Shown here one piece after another: positions 1-7,377 of a stretch of 64,000 bases of DNA. How positions within the stretch are numbered: the first letter of the stretch is position 1; each line of letters starts with the position of its first letter. The DNA comes from Pseudomonas sp. P8_241. Lineage in GTDB: Bacteria > Pseudomonadota > Gammaproteobacteria > Pseudomonadales > Pseudomonadaceae. The position numbers and the translations under genes were made by a program. Location of the stretch: the NCBI RefSeq assembly GCF_034008315.1, contig NZ_CP125377.1, positions 496,001 through 560,000 on the forward strand. The letters run 5' to 3'. The notes beneath the pieces are model-generated. The model worked only from the letters and a program-made list of their open reading frames with translations, was not told where the DNA came from and ran no database searches.

Positions 1-3
1 ATC

Positions 4-1323
4 TCAGCGGCCGGACGTGATGCTCAGCCCTTTGAGCAGGCTCAGGGCCTGGGCCAATTGGTAATCGTCGTCCTGTGGCATCGGCTTGGCCTTGCCGCCG
101 GAACCGGTCGGTTTGTCGGCGCCGCCGTTGCCGTTGCCCAGGTGGCCCTGCAAGTCAGCTTCCTTGAAGTAATCGTTGTCCTGCTCGCTGGTGATCTTGG
201 CCTTGCGCACTTCGATGTCCGGCACGATGCCTTGAGCCTGGATCGAGCGGCCATTCGGCGTGTAGTACAACGCCGTGGTGATCTTCAGTGCGCGGTCGTT
301 GTTCAACGGCAGCACGGTTTGTACCGAGCCTTTGCCGAAGCTGGTGGTGCCCATGACGACGGCGCGTTTCTGGTCCTGCAGCGCACCGGCGACGATTTCC
401 GATGCCGAGGCACTGCCGCCGTTGATCAGCACGACCATCGGCACGGCTTCGCTTTCATCTTTACCCGTTGCGGAGAAGCGCAGTTCCGAGTTGGCGATGC
501 GGCCCTTGGTATAGACGATCAGGCCCTTGGTGATGAAGTGGTCGACCACTTCCACCGCTGCTTGCAGCACACCGCCAGGGTTGTTGCGCAGGTCGAGGAT
601 GATGCCTTTGAGCTTCTTGCCATTGTCTTTGCGTAACTTGGCGAGGGCCTTGGAAACCTCTTCGCCGGTCTTGACCTGGAACTGGGTGATGCGGATGTAG
701 CCGTAACCGGATTCCAGCAACTGGCTCTTCACGCTTTTCACTTGAATGACGGCGCGGGCCAGCGTGACGTCGAACGGCGTGCCACCATCGCGTACAAGGG
801 TCAGCGTGATTTTTTCGCCGATCTTGCCGCGCATCTTGTCCACGGCCTCGGTCATGCTCTGGCCCCGGGTTGGCTGGCCGTTGATCTTGACGATGAAGTC
901 GCCGGCCTGAATGCCTGCCTTGGAAGCCGGGGTGTCATCGATTGGCGATACGACTTTGATGAAGCCATCTTCAGCGCCGACTTCGATACCCAGCCCGCCG
1001 AACTCGCCGCTGGTGCTTTCCTGCAGCTCGGCGAAATCTTCCGGGCCAAGGTAAGCGGAGTGCGGGTCGAGGTTGCTGAGCATGCCCTTGATGGCGTTTT
1101 CCAGGAGGGTCTTGTCATCCACTGGCTCGACATACGCGGCCTTGATCCGGTCCATCACCTCGGCAAACGTGCGCAACTCATCCAATGGCAAGGGCGCCTT
1201 GGTGGTCGCAGCAGTGCCCGCAGGCGCGACCGCCGGGGCTGGTTGAGCGGCAAACGCCAAAGGCGCGCCGATCACCAGGGCGATCGTCAGGGCCAGCGAG
1301 GTAAGGCGGGACAGATGCAGCAT
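4..1323 (-). CDS. ctpA: S41 family C-terminal processing peptidase
   Basis: Periplasmic serine protease of the tail-specific protease family, which trims or degrades envelope proteins and cell-wall hydrolases. The 439-residue product starts with a clear signal peptide (about residues 1-26, ending AFA). It has a PDZ domain at about 105-185, with GLGIEV at its front edge, and then the S41 catalytic core. The core shows the GGSASASE motif with catalytic Ser306 and the FGKGSVQ motif with Lys331 and Gln335, so the Ser/Lys dyad is intact. The C-terminus is Gly/Pro-rich and probably disordered. It lies 31 bases downstream of envC on the same strand, and the two are probably cotranscribed; both act on peptidoglycan remodelling. 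The start is the only ATG in front of the signal peptide. Confidence 0.95.
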   Translation of the reverse strand: MLHLSRLTSLALTIALVIGAPLAFAAQPAPAVAPAGTAATTKAPLPLDELRTFAEVMDRIKAAYVEPVDDKTLLENAIKGMLSNLDPHSAYLGPEDFAELQESTSGEFGGLGIEVGAEDGFIKVVSPIDDTPASKAGIQAGDFIVKINGQPTRGQSMTEAVDKMRGKIGEKITLTLVRDGGTPFDVTLARAVIQVKSVKSQLLESGYGYIRITQFQVKTGEEVSKALAKLRKDNGKKLKGIILDLRNNPGGVLQAAVEVVDHFITKGLIVYTKGRIANSELRFSATGKDESEAVPMVVLINGGSASASEIVAGALQDQKRAVVMGTTSFGKGSVQTVLPLNNDRALKITTALYYTPNGRSIQAQGIVPDIEVRKAKITSEQDNDYFKEADLQGHLGNGNGGADKPTGSGGKAKPMPQDDDYQLAQALSLLKGLSITSGR

Positions 1324-1354
1324 GTCGAACGAACTCCTGAATTAGATGGCGCGC

Positions 1355-2650
1355 TTATCCTTGCGCGCGGCACCATTGTGCCGGATCACTCGGGTGACCC
1401 TGCTGGCGAATCGCAAAATACAGCGCTGGGGTGTCCTGTCCGCCACTGTTACCGACAGTGGAGATGGACTCACCGGCTTTAACCACATCACCCGCAGACT
1501 TGAGCAGCGTCTGGTTGTGACCATACAGACTCAAAAAACCGTTGCCGTGGTCGAGGATCACCAGCAACCCGGCACCTCGCAGCCAGTCGGCAAACACTAC
1601 GCGACCGCCATGCACCGCATGCACGGTACTGCCGGCAGACGCACTGATCATCACGCCGTCCCACTTGGTCCGGGTATCGTCGCCACGGCTTTCACCAAAA
1701 CGTGCCAACAGTCGACCATCGACAGGCCATGGAAGTTTGCCGCGGGTTGACGCAAAAGGGCCACCAAAGGTTTCGCCGGAACTGGAAACCAGCGCTCCGG
1801 GTGACGATCTGGCCGGTTTGCGTGGGGCGTCATCGCTGGCATCTGCCTGCGCCTGGGCCTCACGTAAACGCTTTTTTTCGGCTTCCTGCTGGGCAATCAG
1901 CGCTTTTTGCCGCGCTTCTTCTGCCTCACGAGCCTGGCGAGCCAGGGTTTCTTCGATGGTTTTAAGGACTTTAGACAGGTCTGCCTGATCCTGCTCGCGG
2001 GCTGCCAGCTTCTGGTCGCGAGCCTTCACATCATCATTGAGCTTGGCCAGCACTCGCTGGCGCTCCTGGCGGACTTTGTCGAGTTCGTCGCGCTGGGTGT
2101 CGAGACTGCTTTTCTGCACCAGCAGTTGCGCTTGCTGCAAGGCGATGTCTTTTTCGACATTGGCCAGCTGGCGCAGGGTTTCGTTGAAGTTCTTCAACTG
2201 CTCCAGGCGGGCTTGGCTCAGGTAATCGTAATAGGTGAGGGTGCGGGCGAATTTTTCCGGATTCTGCTGGTTGAGCAGCAGCTTCAGGTACTCCTGGCGA
2301 CCGTTCTGGTAGGCCGCACGGGCCTGAATGGCGATCAGGTGTTGTTGTTCAGTGCGCGCGCTCTGGAGTTTTTTTTTCTCGGCATCGAGTCGCTGCAACT
2401 CGGATTCGCTTTTCTTCAGCTCTTTTTGCAGGGTTTCGACCTGCTTTTCGAGCTTGCCCATCTCGGTTTCAGTGCCCTTGAGCTCTTTTTGCACGCCGGC
2501 TTTTTCTTCCTGGATCTTGCCCAGCAGTTTTTTCAGCTCGGCGATGTCCTGACGCGTGGCGTCCAACTGTTGTTGGGTGTCCGCACGCTCGTCAGCGAAA
2601 GCCGGTTGGAGCAGGCAGGTCAGGGCGAGGGCAATCAGGACGCGAAGCAT
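1355..2650 (-). CDS. envC: Murein hydrolase activator EnvC
   Basis: Periplasmic activator of cell-division amidases. The start is placed at the ATG opening a signal peptide (MLRVLIALAL...FADE), giving 431 residues; the reading frame stays open further upstream but only through a REP element and non-coding sequence. Residues about 25-270 form a long coiled coil rich in K, E and Q (KELKGTETEMGKLEKQ). A linker leads to a C-terminal LytM/M23 domain. In that domain the first zinc-ligand position reads KWDGV rather than HxGxD, and the final HxH position reads YFAIR, so the zinc site is degenerate. This fits a non-catalytic EnvC-type activator rather than a true endopeptidase. It is likely in one operon with gpmI upstream and ctpA downstream, as is common in gamma-proteobacteria. 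Confidence 0.93.
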   Translation of the reverse strand: MLRVLIALALTCLLQPAFADERADTQQQLDATRQDIAELKKLLGKIQEEKAGVQKELKGTETEMGKLEKQVETLQKELKKSESELQRLDAEKKKLQSARTEQQHLIAIQARAAYQNGRQEYLKLLLNQQNPEKFARTLTYYDYLSQARLEQLKNFNETLRQLANVEKDIALQQAQLLVQKSSLDTQRDELDKVRQERQRVLAKLNDDVKARDQKLAAREQDQADLSKVLKTIEETLARQAREAEEARQKALIAQQEAEKKRLREAQAQADASDDAPRKPARSSPGALVSSSGETFGGPFASTRGKLPWPVDGRLLARFGESRGDDTRTKWDGVMISASAGSTVHAVHGGRVVFADWLRGAGLLVILDHGNGFLSLYGHNQTLLKSAGDVVKAGESISTVGNSGGQDTPALYFAIRQQGHPSDPAQWCRAQG

Positions 2651-2784
2651 AGGGGCGGGCGGCACCAGGGAAAGGGACGGCCTAGTATGCCCGCCATGGG
2701 CGGCAAAAAAAATGCCCATTTCTGACTGTGTGATAACTGGCCCCAACGTCAGGTTGAATTTCATTTCGAAAACACCACAAACCA

Positions 2785-2875
2785 CTGTGGGAGCTGGCTT
2801 GCCAGCGATTGCGTCGGCACATTCAACATACCGTTGGTGCCAGATTGCTATCGCTGGCAAGCCAGCTCCTACAGG
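2785..2875. repeat. REPIN (paired inverted REP), GGCTTGCCAGCGA class
   Basis: Two copies of the motif GGAGCTGGCTTGCCAGCGAT lie head to head around about 45 bases of unrelated sequence. The pair sits between gpmI and envC on the minus strand, a typical intergenic Pseudomonas REPIN. Confidence 0.9.
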
Positions 2876-2901
2876 ATTTAATGGCGGTTGGGATATCCCC
2901 G

Positions 2902-4431
2902 TTACACCAGAATCGAAGTCCCGGTCATTTCCTTCGGCTGCTCCAGACCCAGCAGCTTCAGCATGGTCGGCGCCACGTCCGCCAACACACCGCCTTCACG
3001 GACTTTCAGGTCGCGTTTGCCGACATAGATGAAAGGCACCGGCTCAGTGGTGTGCGCAGTGTGCGCCTGGCCGGTGGTTTCATCGGACATTTGCTCGACG
3101 TTGCCGTGGTCAGCCGTGATCAGCGCTTCGCCGCCGACTTTTTCCAGTGCTTCGACGATGCGTCCAACGCACTGGTCCAGGCATTCAACGGCTTTGACGG
3201 CGGCGTCGAACACACCGCTGTGGCCAACCATGTCACCGTTGGCGTAGTTGACCACGATCACGTCGTAACGCTGGTTTTCGATGGCATCGACGATGCGGTC
3301 GGTGACTTCCGGTGCGCTCATTTCCGGCTGCAAGTCGTAGGTGGCGACTTTCGGCGACGGGATCAGGATGCGTTCTTCGCCGGGGAACGGTTCTTCGCGA
3401 CCGCCGGAGAAGAAGAAGGTCACGTGGGCATATTTTTCGGTTTCGGCGATGCGCAGTTGGGTCTTGCCGTTTTTCGCCAGGTAATCGCCCAGCACGTTTT
3501 CCAGGCTGCCGGCAGCGAAGGCCGACGGCGCAGGGATGCTGGCGGCGTACTGGGTCAGCATGACGTAGCCGGACAGCTTTGGCTGGCGCGCACGTTCGAA
3601 GTCGCTGAAATCGTCTTCGACGAACACGCGGGTCAGCTCGCGGGCGCGGTCAGCGCGGAAATTCATGAACACCACGGCATCGCCGTTTTCGACTTTCACC
3701 GGCTCGCCGATGGAAGTGGCTTTGACGAATTCGTCACTCTCGCCACGCGCGTAAGCCGCTTGCAAGCCTTCCTGGGCGGTGGCGGCGTTGAACTCGCCGT
3801 GGCCGTCAACGATCAGGTTATAGGCCTGGGACACGCGGTCCCAGCGGTTGTCGCGGTCCATGGCGTAGTAGCGGCCGATGATGCTGGCGATCCGTCCTTT
3901 GCCGAGCGCCTGGAACGTGGCGTCGAGCAACTCGATGGACGATTGTGCGCTTTTCGGCGGGGTGTCGCGGCCGTCGAGAAAGGCGTGCAGATAGATCTTT
4001 TCGGCGCCGCGCTTGTAGGCCAGTTCGGCCATGGCAACCAGGTGGTCCTGGTGGCTGTGCACGCCGCCATCGGACAGCAGGCCCATGAAGTGCACGGCTT
4101 TACCGGCAGCGACAGCCTTGTCCACCGCGGCGCAGATGGTCGGGTTCTCGAAGAATTCGCCGTCGCGGATCGATTTGGTCACGCGTGTGAAGTCCTGATA
4201 CACCACGCGGCCAGCGCCGAGGTTCATGTGGCCGACTTCGGAGTTGCCCATCTGGCCATCCGGCAGACCGACGTCCATGCCGCTGCCCGAGATCAGGCCG
4301 TTTGGCACGGTGGCCCACAGGCGATCCAGCACAGGCTTCTTCGCAGCAAAGATAGCGTTGGATTCGGGGTTATCACTGTGACCGAAGCCGTCGAGAATCA
4401 TCAGGACCAAAGGTTTAGGCGTGGTAGTCAT
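2902..4431 (-). CDS. gpmI: 2,3-bisphosphoglycerate-independent phosphoglycerate mutase
   Basis: Cytosolic glycolytic/gluconeogenic enzyme interconverting 3- and 2-phosphoglycerate with two manganese ions. The 509-residue protein begins [17 protein letters not shown], with the first metal-binding Asp in DGFG. The phosphoserine loop is visible in [17 protein letters not shown], and the C-terminal metal ligands are in TADHGN and [10 protein letters not shown]. The length is normal for the iPGM family. A GTG three codons further upstream is possible, but the ATG matches the usual N-terminus of pseudomonad homologues. The gene is divergent from the rhodanese-like gene at 4585. A REPIN separates it from envC. 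Confidence 0.97.
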   Translation of the reverse strand: MTTTPKPLVLMILDGFGHSDNPESNAIFAAKKPVLDRLWATVPNGLISGSGMDVGLPDGQMGNSEVGHMNLGAGRVVYQDFTRVTKSIRDGEFFENPTICAAVDKAVAAGKAVHFMGLLSDGGVHSHQDHLVAMAELAYKRGAEKIYLHAFLDGRDTPPKSAQSSIELLDATFQALGKGRIASIIGRYYAMDRDNRWDRVSQAYNLIVDGHGEFNAATAQEGLQAAYARGESDEFVKATSIGEPVKVENGDAVVFMNFRADRARELTRVFVEDDFSDFERARQPKLSGYVMLTQYAASIPAPSAFAAGSLENVLGDYLAKNGKTQLRIAETEKYAHVTFFFSGGREEPFPGEERILIPSPKVATYDLQPEMSAPEVTDRIVDAIENQRYDVIVVNYANGDMVGHSGVFDAAVKAVECLDQCVGRIVEALEKVGGEALITADHGNVEQMSDETTGQAHTAHTTEPVPFIYVGKRDLKVREGGVLADVAPTMLKLLGLEQPKEMTGTSILV

Positions 4432-4523
4432 GGAATCCACTCGTGGCTGAGGTAAAAGGGGTAATGAAAAAAGGGAGTCGCAGTTTAATGCGAAGTTCCG
4501 GCCACGTCACCGCCGGACGGGGT

Positions 4524-4558
4524 TTGGCCCACCATAGTGGCTGTGTATACTGGCCGAC
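4524..4558 (+). promoter_or_regulatory. Likely sigma-70 promoter for the rhodanese-grxC-secB run
   Basis: The hexamers TTGGCC (4524-4529) and TATACT (4546-4551) are separated by 16 bases, with a predicted start near 4558. This is 27 bases before the ATG at 4585. The -10 is strong and the -35 moderate. No experimental support. Confidence 0.5.
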
Positions 4559-4584
4559 ATTTTAACGCCCTGGAACCTCCTTCG

Positions 4585-4998
4585 ATGGTTGCTCACCTGA
4601 TTGAATTTGCCACTAACCACTACATTCTCGTCGGTATCTTCGTCGTACTGCTGGCGTTGCTCATTGCCTATCAAATGCAGGGCGGCGGCCGTAGCCTGAG
4701 CACCGGCGAACTGACCGGGCTGGTCAACAAGGACGCAGGCGTGGTGATCGACATTCGTCCGACCAAGGATTTCGCCGCCGGTCACATTGTCGGCGCGCTG
4801 AACATTCCTCAGGACAAACTGACCGCTCGCGTCGGTGAACTGGAAAAACACAAGGCCAAGACCATCATTCTGGTCGACGCCATGGGCCAGACTGCTGGCA
4901 CTCACGCCCGCGAACTGATGAAATCCGGCTTCACGGCCGCCAAGCTGTCCGGTGGTATCTCCAGCTGGAAAGCCGATAATCTGCCGTTGGTGAAGTGA
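4585..4998 (+). CDS. Membrane-anchored rhodanese-like domain protein (YibN type)
   Basis: A 137-residue protein with one N-terminal membrane helix (about residues 13-30, YILVGIFVVLLALLIAY) followed by a rhodanese-like domain (VVIDIRPTKDFAAGHIVGALNIP). The position that normally holds the catalytic Cys loop reads DAMGQTAG (about residues 98-105), so the sulfur-accepting cysteine is absent. It is therefore probably not an active sulfurtransferase; a protein-binding or regulatory role is possible. One base separates its stop from the grxC start, and secB follows. The yibN-grxC-secB order is conserved in gamma-proteobacteria. The start was chosen at the ATG just before the membrane helix, because upstream codons overlap the promoter. 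Confidence 0.88.
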   Translation: MVAHLIEFATNHYILVGIFVVLLALLIAYQMQGGGRSLSTGELTGLVNKDAGVVIDIRPTKDFAAGHIVGALNIPQDKLTARVGELEKHKAKTIILVDAMGQTAGTHARELMKSGFTAAKLSGGISSWKADNLPLVK

Positions 4999-4999
4999 G

Positions 5000-5254
5000 A
5001 TGAACAACGTCGTCGTCTACTCCAGCGATTACTGCCCTTACTGTTCGCGAGCCAAGTACCTGCTCGAGAACAAAGGCGTGGCCTTCGAAGAGATCAAGGT
5101 CGATGGCAAGCCGCAGGTGCGCGCCGCCATGGCTCAGAAAGCCGGACGCACGTCCGTGCCGCAGATCTGGATCGGCAGCACCCACGTCGGTGGTTGCGAT
5201 GATTTGTTCGCCCTGGAGCGCGCCGGCAAGCTCGACGCGCTGCTCAAGGCCTGA
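5000..5254 (+). CDS. grxC: Glutaredoxin 3
   Basis: Small thiol-disulfide oxidoreductase that uses glutathione to reduce protein disulfides and mixed disulfides. It has 84 residues with the dithiol active site CPYC at residues 12-15. The cis-proline loop TSVPQIWIG and the glutathione-binding GGCDDL motif complete the fold. It starts one base after the rhodanese-like stop, so it is translated from the same mRNA, and secB follows after 42 bases. Confidence 0.96.
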   Translation: MNNVVVYSSDYCPYCSRAKYLLENKGVAFEEIKVDGKPQVRAAMAQKAGRTSVPQIWIGSTHVGGCDDLFALERAGKLDALLKA

Positions 5255-5296
5255 ATTCCATACCCTATAAAAGCCCTAGATCACAAAGGATCTGAG

Positions 5297-5782
5297 ATGA
5301 CTGACCAACAGAACACTGCAGCTAGCGAAGAAGAAACCGCACCGCAATTCTCCTTGCAGCGCATCTACGTACGTGACTTGTCCTTCGAAGCGCCGAAAAG
5401 CCCGGCGATCTTCCGCCAGCAGTGGGAGCCGAGCGTCGGTCTGGATCTGAATACCCGTCAAAAGGCGCTGGAAGGTGACTTCCACGAAGTCGTGCTGACC
5501 CTGTCGGTTACCGTGAAAAACGGTGACGAAGTGGCATTCATTGCTGAAGTGCAACAGGCCGGTATCTTCCTGATCAAGAATCTGGACGACGCTTCGATGA
5601 GCCACACCCTGGGCGCGTTCTGCCCGAACATCCTGTTCCCGTACGCTCGCGAAACCCTGGACAGCCTGGTGATCCGCGGTTCGTTCCCGGCATTGATGCT
5701 GGCGCCGGTGAACTTCGACGCTCTGTACGCGCAAGAGCTGCAACGCATGCAGGCAGCCGGCGAGACGCCGACCGTTCAATAA
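5297..5782 (+). CDS. secB: Protein-export chaperone SecB
   Basis: Cytosolic tetrameric chaperone that keeps precursor proteins unfolded and hands them to SecA. The 161-residue protein has the SecB core ([19 protein letters not shown] near the N-terminus, then [11 protein letters not shown] and [17 protein letters not shown]) and an acidic, flexible N-terminal tail. The ATG is preceded by AAGGATCTGAG, a good ribosome-binding site. A strong intrinsic terminator follows 11 bases after the stop, so secB ends the operon. Confidence 0.97.
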   Translation: MTDQQNTAASEEETAPQFSLQRIYVRDLSFEAPKSPAIFRQQWEPSVGLDLNTRQKALEGDFHEVVLTLSVTVKNGDEVAFIAEVQQAGIFLIKNLDDASMSHTLGAFCPNILFPYARETLDSLVIRGSFPALMLAPVNFDALYAQELQRMQAAGETPTVQ

Positions 5783-5793
5783 ACGGCGGATGG

Positions 5794-5825
5794 AAAAAAA
5801 AGCGCCGTAACAGGCGCTTTTTTAT
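5794..5825 (+). terminator. Intrinsic terminator after secB
   Basis: The stem AGCGCC/GGCGCT with a six-base loop is flanked by an A-run and followed by TTTTTT. The symmetrical A and T runs could let it serve both strands, so it may also end the trmL message. Confidence 0.88.
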
Positions 5826-5860
5826 TGGGAAAACGAAGCCGTGTGATCCATGGAGACCTT

Positions 5861-5950
5861 TGTAGGAGCTGGCTTGCCAGCGAAGGGGCCGTAACATTCG
5901 ACATCTCTGTTGGCAGTTACATCGCTTTCGCTGGCAAGCCAGCTCCTACA
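5861..5950. repeat. REPIN, GGCTTGCCAGCGA class
   Basis: Inverted copies of TGTAGGAGCTGGCTTGCCAG flank a roughly 50-base spacer, in the convergent gap between secB and trmL. Confidence 0.9.
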
Positions 5951-5962
5951 AGGACGGTGGTG

Positions 5963-6418
5963 TTATTTGAAGTCGTTTTGACGCCAGGCTTCGTACACGG
6001 CAACGGCCACGGTGTTCGACAGGTTCAGGCTGCGGCAGCCTTCACGCATCGGCAGGCGCAGACGTTGATCGCTGGGCAGGGCGTCCAGCACTTCGGCGGG
6101 CAAACCACGGCTTTCCGGGCCGAACAGGAACGCATCGCCCGGAAGGAAACTGGCGTCGTGGAACGGTCGCGAGCCCTTGGTGGTGAAGGCGAACAACCGA
6201 GGATGACCGAGGCTTTCCAGGCAGCTGGCGAGATCTGCGTGGCGTTGCAGGGTGGCATACTCGTGGTAATCGAGGCCGGCCCGGCGCAGACGCTTGTCGT
6301 CCATCTCGAAGCCTAGCGGTTCGATCAAATGCAGGTGGCAGCCACTGTTGGCGCACAGCCTGATAACGTTGCCGGTATTCGGCGGAATTTCTGGTTGGAA
6401 AAGGATGACGTGAAACAT
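5963..6418 (-). CDS. trmL: tRNA (cytidine/uridine-2'-O-)-methyltransferase TrmL
   Basis: SPOUT-class enzyme that 2'-O-methylates the wobble base 34 of tRNA-Leu isoacceptors using S-adenosylmethionine. The 151-residue protein starts MFHVILFQPEIPPNTGN and ends with the trefoil-knot motifs LFGPESRGLP and LNLSNTVAVAVYEAWRQ. The start is set by GGAG six bases before this ATG and by family length. Its ATG shares bases with the ATG of the divergent gene at 6417: CATG is read in both directions. Confidence 0.95.
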   Translation of the reverse strand: MFHVILFQPEIPPNTGNVIRLCANSGCHLHLIEPLGFEMDDKRLRRAGLDYHEYATLQRHADLASCLESLGHPRLFAFTTKGSRPFHDASFLPGDAFLFGPESRGLPAEVLDALPSDQRLRLPMREGCRSLNLSNTVAVAVYEAWRQNDFK

Positions 6419-6857
6419 GCACGGCTCCGAAGGTAAAGATGAGCGGCATTCTACGCCGCAAGCCGACTTGCGTTCGAAACTATTCCTGCGGGTGATGGCA
6501 TCACTGGCGATTGTCGGTGTGATGGTGGGGCTGATGATTGGCCGCCTGACCACGCCAGACCCCAGCGAACTGCAGCAAATTGAAGTGACGAGCGACGGTC
6601 TGGTGGTGTGGTTCAACAATGAACCCAAGACCCACGGCGAGATCGTCGATGGCAGTGTGGCGCTGTTGTTCGGCGCCCAAGGCAAGACGCACAAAGGCCA
6701 GCTCAAGCTGGGCGACAAGGACGTGAACTGGCGGGTTCGTTTAAGTGATGAGGGGGTGTTGCTGACACTGGTTGCGGCCCGACCCCTGCAAGGCGAGTGG
6801 GCTGGTAGTGAGGTCGATGACCGCTGGCGGCTGGAGATCCATCTCCGAGAGCAATAA
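6417..6857 (+). CDS. Conserved hypothetical protein with one membrane helix
   Basis: I do not recognise a named family. The 146-residue product has a short charged N-terminus (about 24 residues), one hydrophobic helix (about residues 27-41, ASLAIVGVMVGLMIG) and a hydrophilic, beta-rich C-terminal part that is probably periplasmic (EVTSDGLVVWFNNEP, then DKDVNWRVRLSDEGVLLTLV). An AAGGA sequence 11 bases upstream supports the first ATG. A later ATG at the start of the hydrophobic helix (residue 27) would give a 120-residue version. It starts inside the CATG shared with trmL. Its stop codon lies at the predicted 3' end of the antisense sRNA gene at 6853-7081. Confidence 0.75.
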   Translation: MHGSEGKDERHSTPQADLRSKLFLRVMASLAIVGVMVGLMIGRLTTPDPSELQQIEVTSDGLVVWFNNEPKTHGEIVDGSVALLFGAQGKTHKGQLKLGDKDVNWRVRLSDEGVLLTLVAARPLQGEWAGSEVDDRWRLEIHLREQ

Positions 6858-7081
6858 AAGAGGGAATCCCCGGCCTGCCTGTACCAAGGTCCCCAAAACG
6901 TGCGGCTCGTCGCGAATGCGGGGTGAGCCTGGTGTAAAGAAGGAACCCCTGACCTGCCTGTATCAGGAGCCCCAAAACTGTTTGGGCTCGTCGCAAGTGC
7001 GGTATGAGCCCGTGTAAAGAGGGGAATCCCCGGCCTGCCTGTACCAAGGTCCCCGAAACCGGGTAGTGAACTGAATCACTG
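6853..7081 (-). ncRNA. nrsZ: Nitrogen-regulated sRNA NrsZ (predicted)
   Basis: The gap downstream of ntrC carries a sigma-54 promoter (7092-7107) and then about 230 bases made of 2.5 copies of an 80-base unit. Read on the minus strand, each full unit folds into two hairpins. One has GGCTC paired with GAGCC. The other has the conserved loop TACAGGCAGG, closed by CCTTGG/CCGGGG in the outer copies and CCTGA/TCAGG in the middle copy, so base changes are compensated. The last copy ends in CTCTTTTATT, which can act as the terminator. In P. aeruginosa, NrsZ is a repeat-containing sRNA of about this size, directly downstream of ntrC and dependent on NtrC and RpoN. Position, size, promoter and repeat structure match. 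The exact ends are predicted. Confidence 0.8.
6855..7058. repeat. 80-bp tandem repeat, 2.5 copies
   Basis: Units begin at about 6855, 6935 and 7015, each starting TAAAGA/TAAAAG followed by a GGAATCCCCGGCCTGCCTGT-like block (the middle unit is more diverged). The third copy is partial. It is the repeat body of the predicted sRNA. Confidence 0.9.
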
Positions 7082-7091
7082 AATGGACTAT

Positions 7092-7107
7092 TGCAGGCGG
7101 CGTGCCA
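7092..7107 (-). promoter_or_regulatory. Sigma-54 promoter of nrsZ
   Basis: The minus strand reads TGGCAC-GCCGC-CTGCA, with GG and GC 12 bases apart as sigma-54 requires. It matches the consensus TGGCAC-N5-TTGCW except for one base in the -12 element. Predicted start near 7081. Confidence 0.75.
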
Positions 7108-7147
7108 GTTTTCACAAAGTGAAACCAGAAACCGTTTTTGAAACGCT

Positions 7148-7182
7148 GAAAGCCCCTGAATTCGGGGCTTTCGTGTTTTTTC
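7148..7182. terminator. Hairpin with T-tract between ntrC and nrsZ
   Basis: A perfect nine-base stem GAAAGCCCC/GGGGCTTTC is followed on the plus strand by GTGTTTTTTC. The T-run favours plus-strand termination, although the only evident long transcript here (ntrC) comes from the other side, where the tract after the stem is weak. Confidence 0.55.
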
Positions 7183-7230
7183 GGAAGGGGTTCGATTGCG
7201 AAAGCAGGTTGGGTTTCGAAGCTGTTTTTG

Positions 7231-7267
7231 TGCGCGATTGCGGTTCACGGTGCATTGCGGCGGTGCA
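7231..7267 (-). promoter_or_regulatory. Two NtrC-type enhancer sites upstream of nrsZ
   Basis: TGCATT-GCGGC-GGTGCA (7251-7267) matches the NtrC consensus TGCACC-N5-GGTGCA at 10 of 12 positions. TGCGCG-ATTGC-GGTTCA (7231-7247) is a weaker copy two helical turns away. They lie about 150-186 bases upstream of the predicted nrsZ start, a normal enhancer distance. Confidence 0.6.
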
Positions 7268-7273
7268 CAAACA

Positions 7274-7350
7274 AAAAAGATCGCAGCCTTCGGCAGCTCC
7301 TACAGGGTCTTGCGCAGGCCTGTAGGCGCTGCCGAAGGCTGCGATCTTTT
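7274..7350. repeat. REPIN, GATCGCAGCCTTCGGCAGC class
   Basis: Inverted copies of GATCGCAGCCTTCGGCAGC flank a short spacer 28 bases beyond the ntrC stop. Same class as the elements at 19811, 55735 and 63861. Confidence 0.9.
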
Positions 7351-7377
7351 CGCTAATGGCTAATTTCTGAAGACGAC

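Noticed and set aside
2651..2860. N-terminal extension of EnvC by 70 residues
   Set aside because: The extension would be encoded by a REP element and intergenic DNA and would bury the signal peptide.
2785..2875. Inverted repeats as ends of an insertion sequence or attachment site
   Set aside because: No transposase gene or target duplication is nearby, and the same palindrome recurs in many gaps, as expected for REPINs.
6772..7017. Open frames through the repeat region on both strands
   Set aside because: They lack ribosome-binding sites, start inside a neighbouring gene or span the repeats, and encode low-complexity Pro/Arg-rich peptides. The RNA explanation fits better.
6855..7058. Regularly spaced repeats as a possible CRISPR array
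   Set aside because: The whole 80-base unit is similar, with no unique spacers, only 2.5 copies and no cas genes. Sigma-54 promoter and compensatory changes support an sRNA instead.
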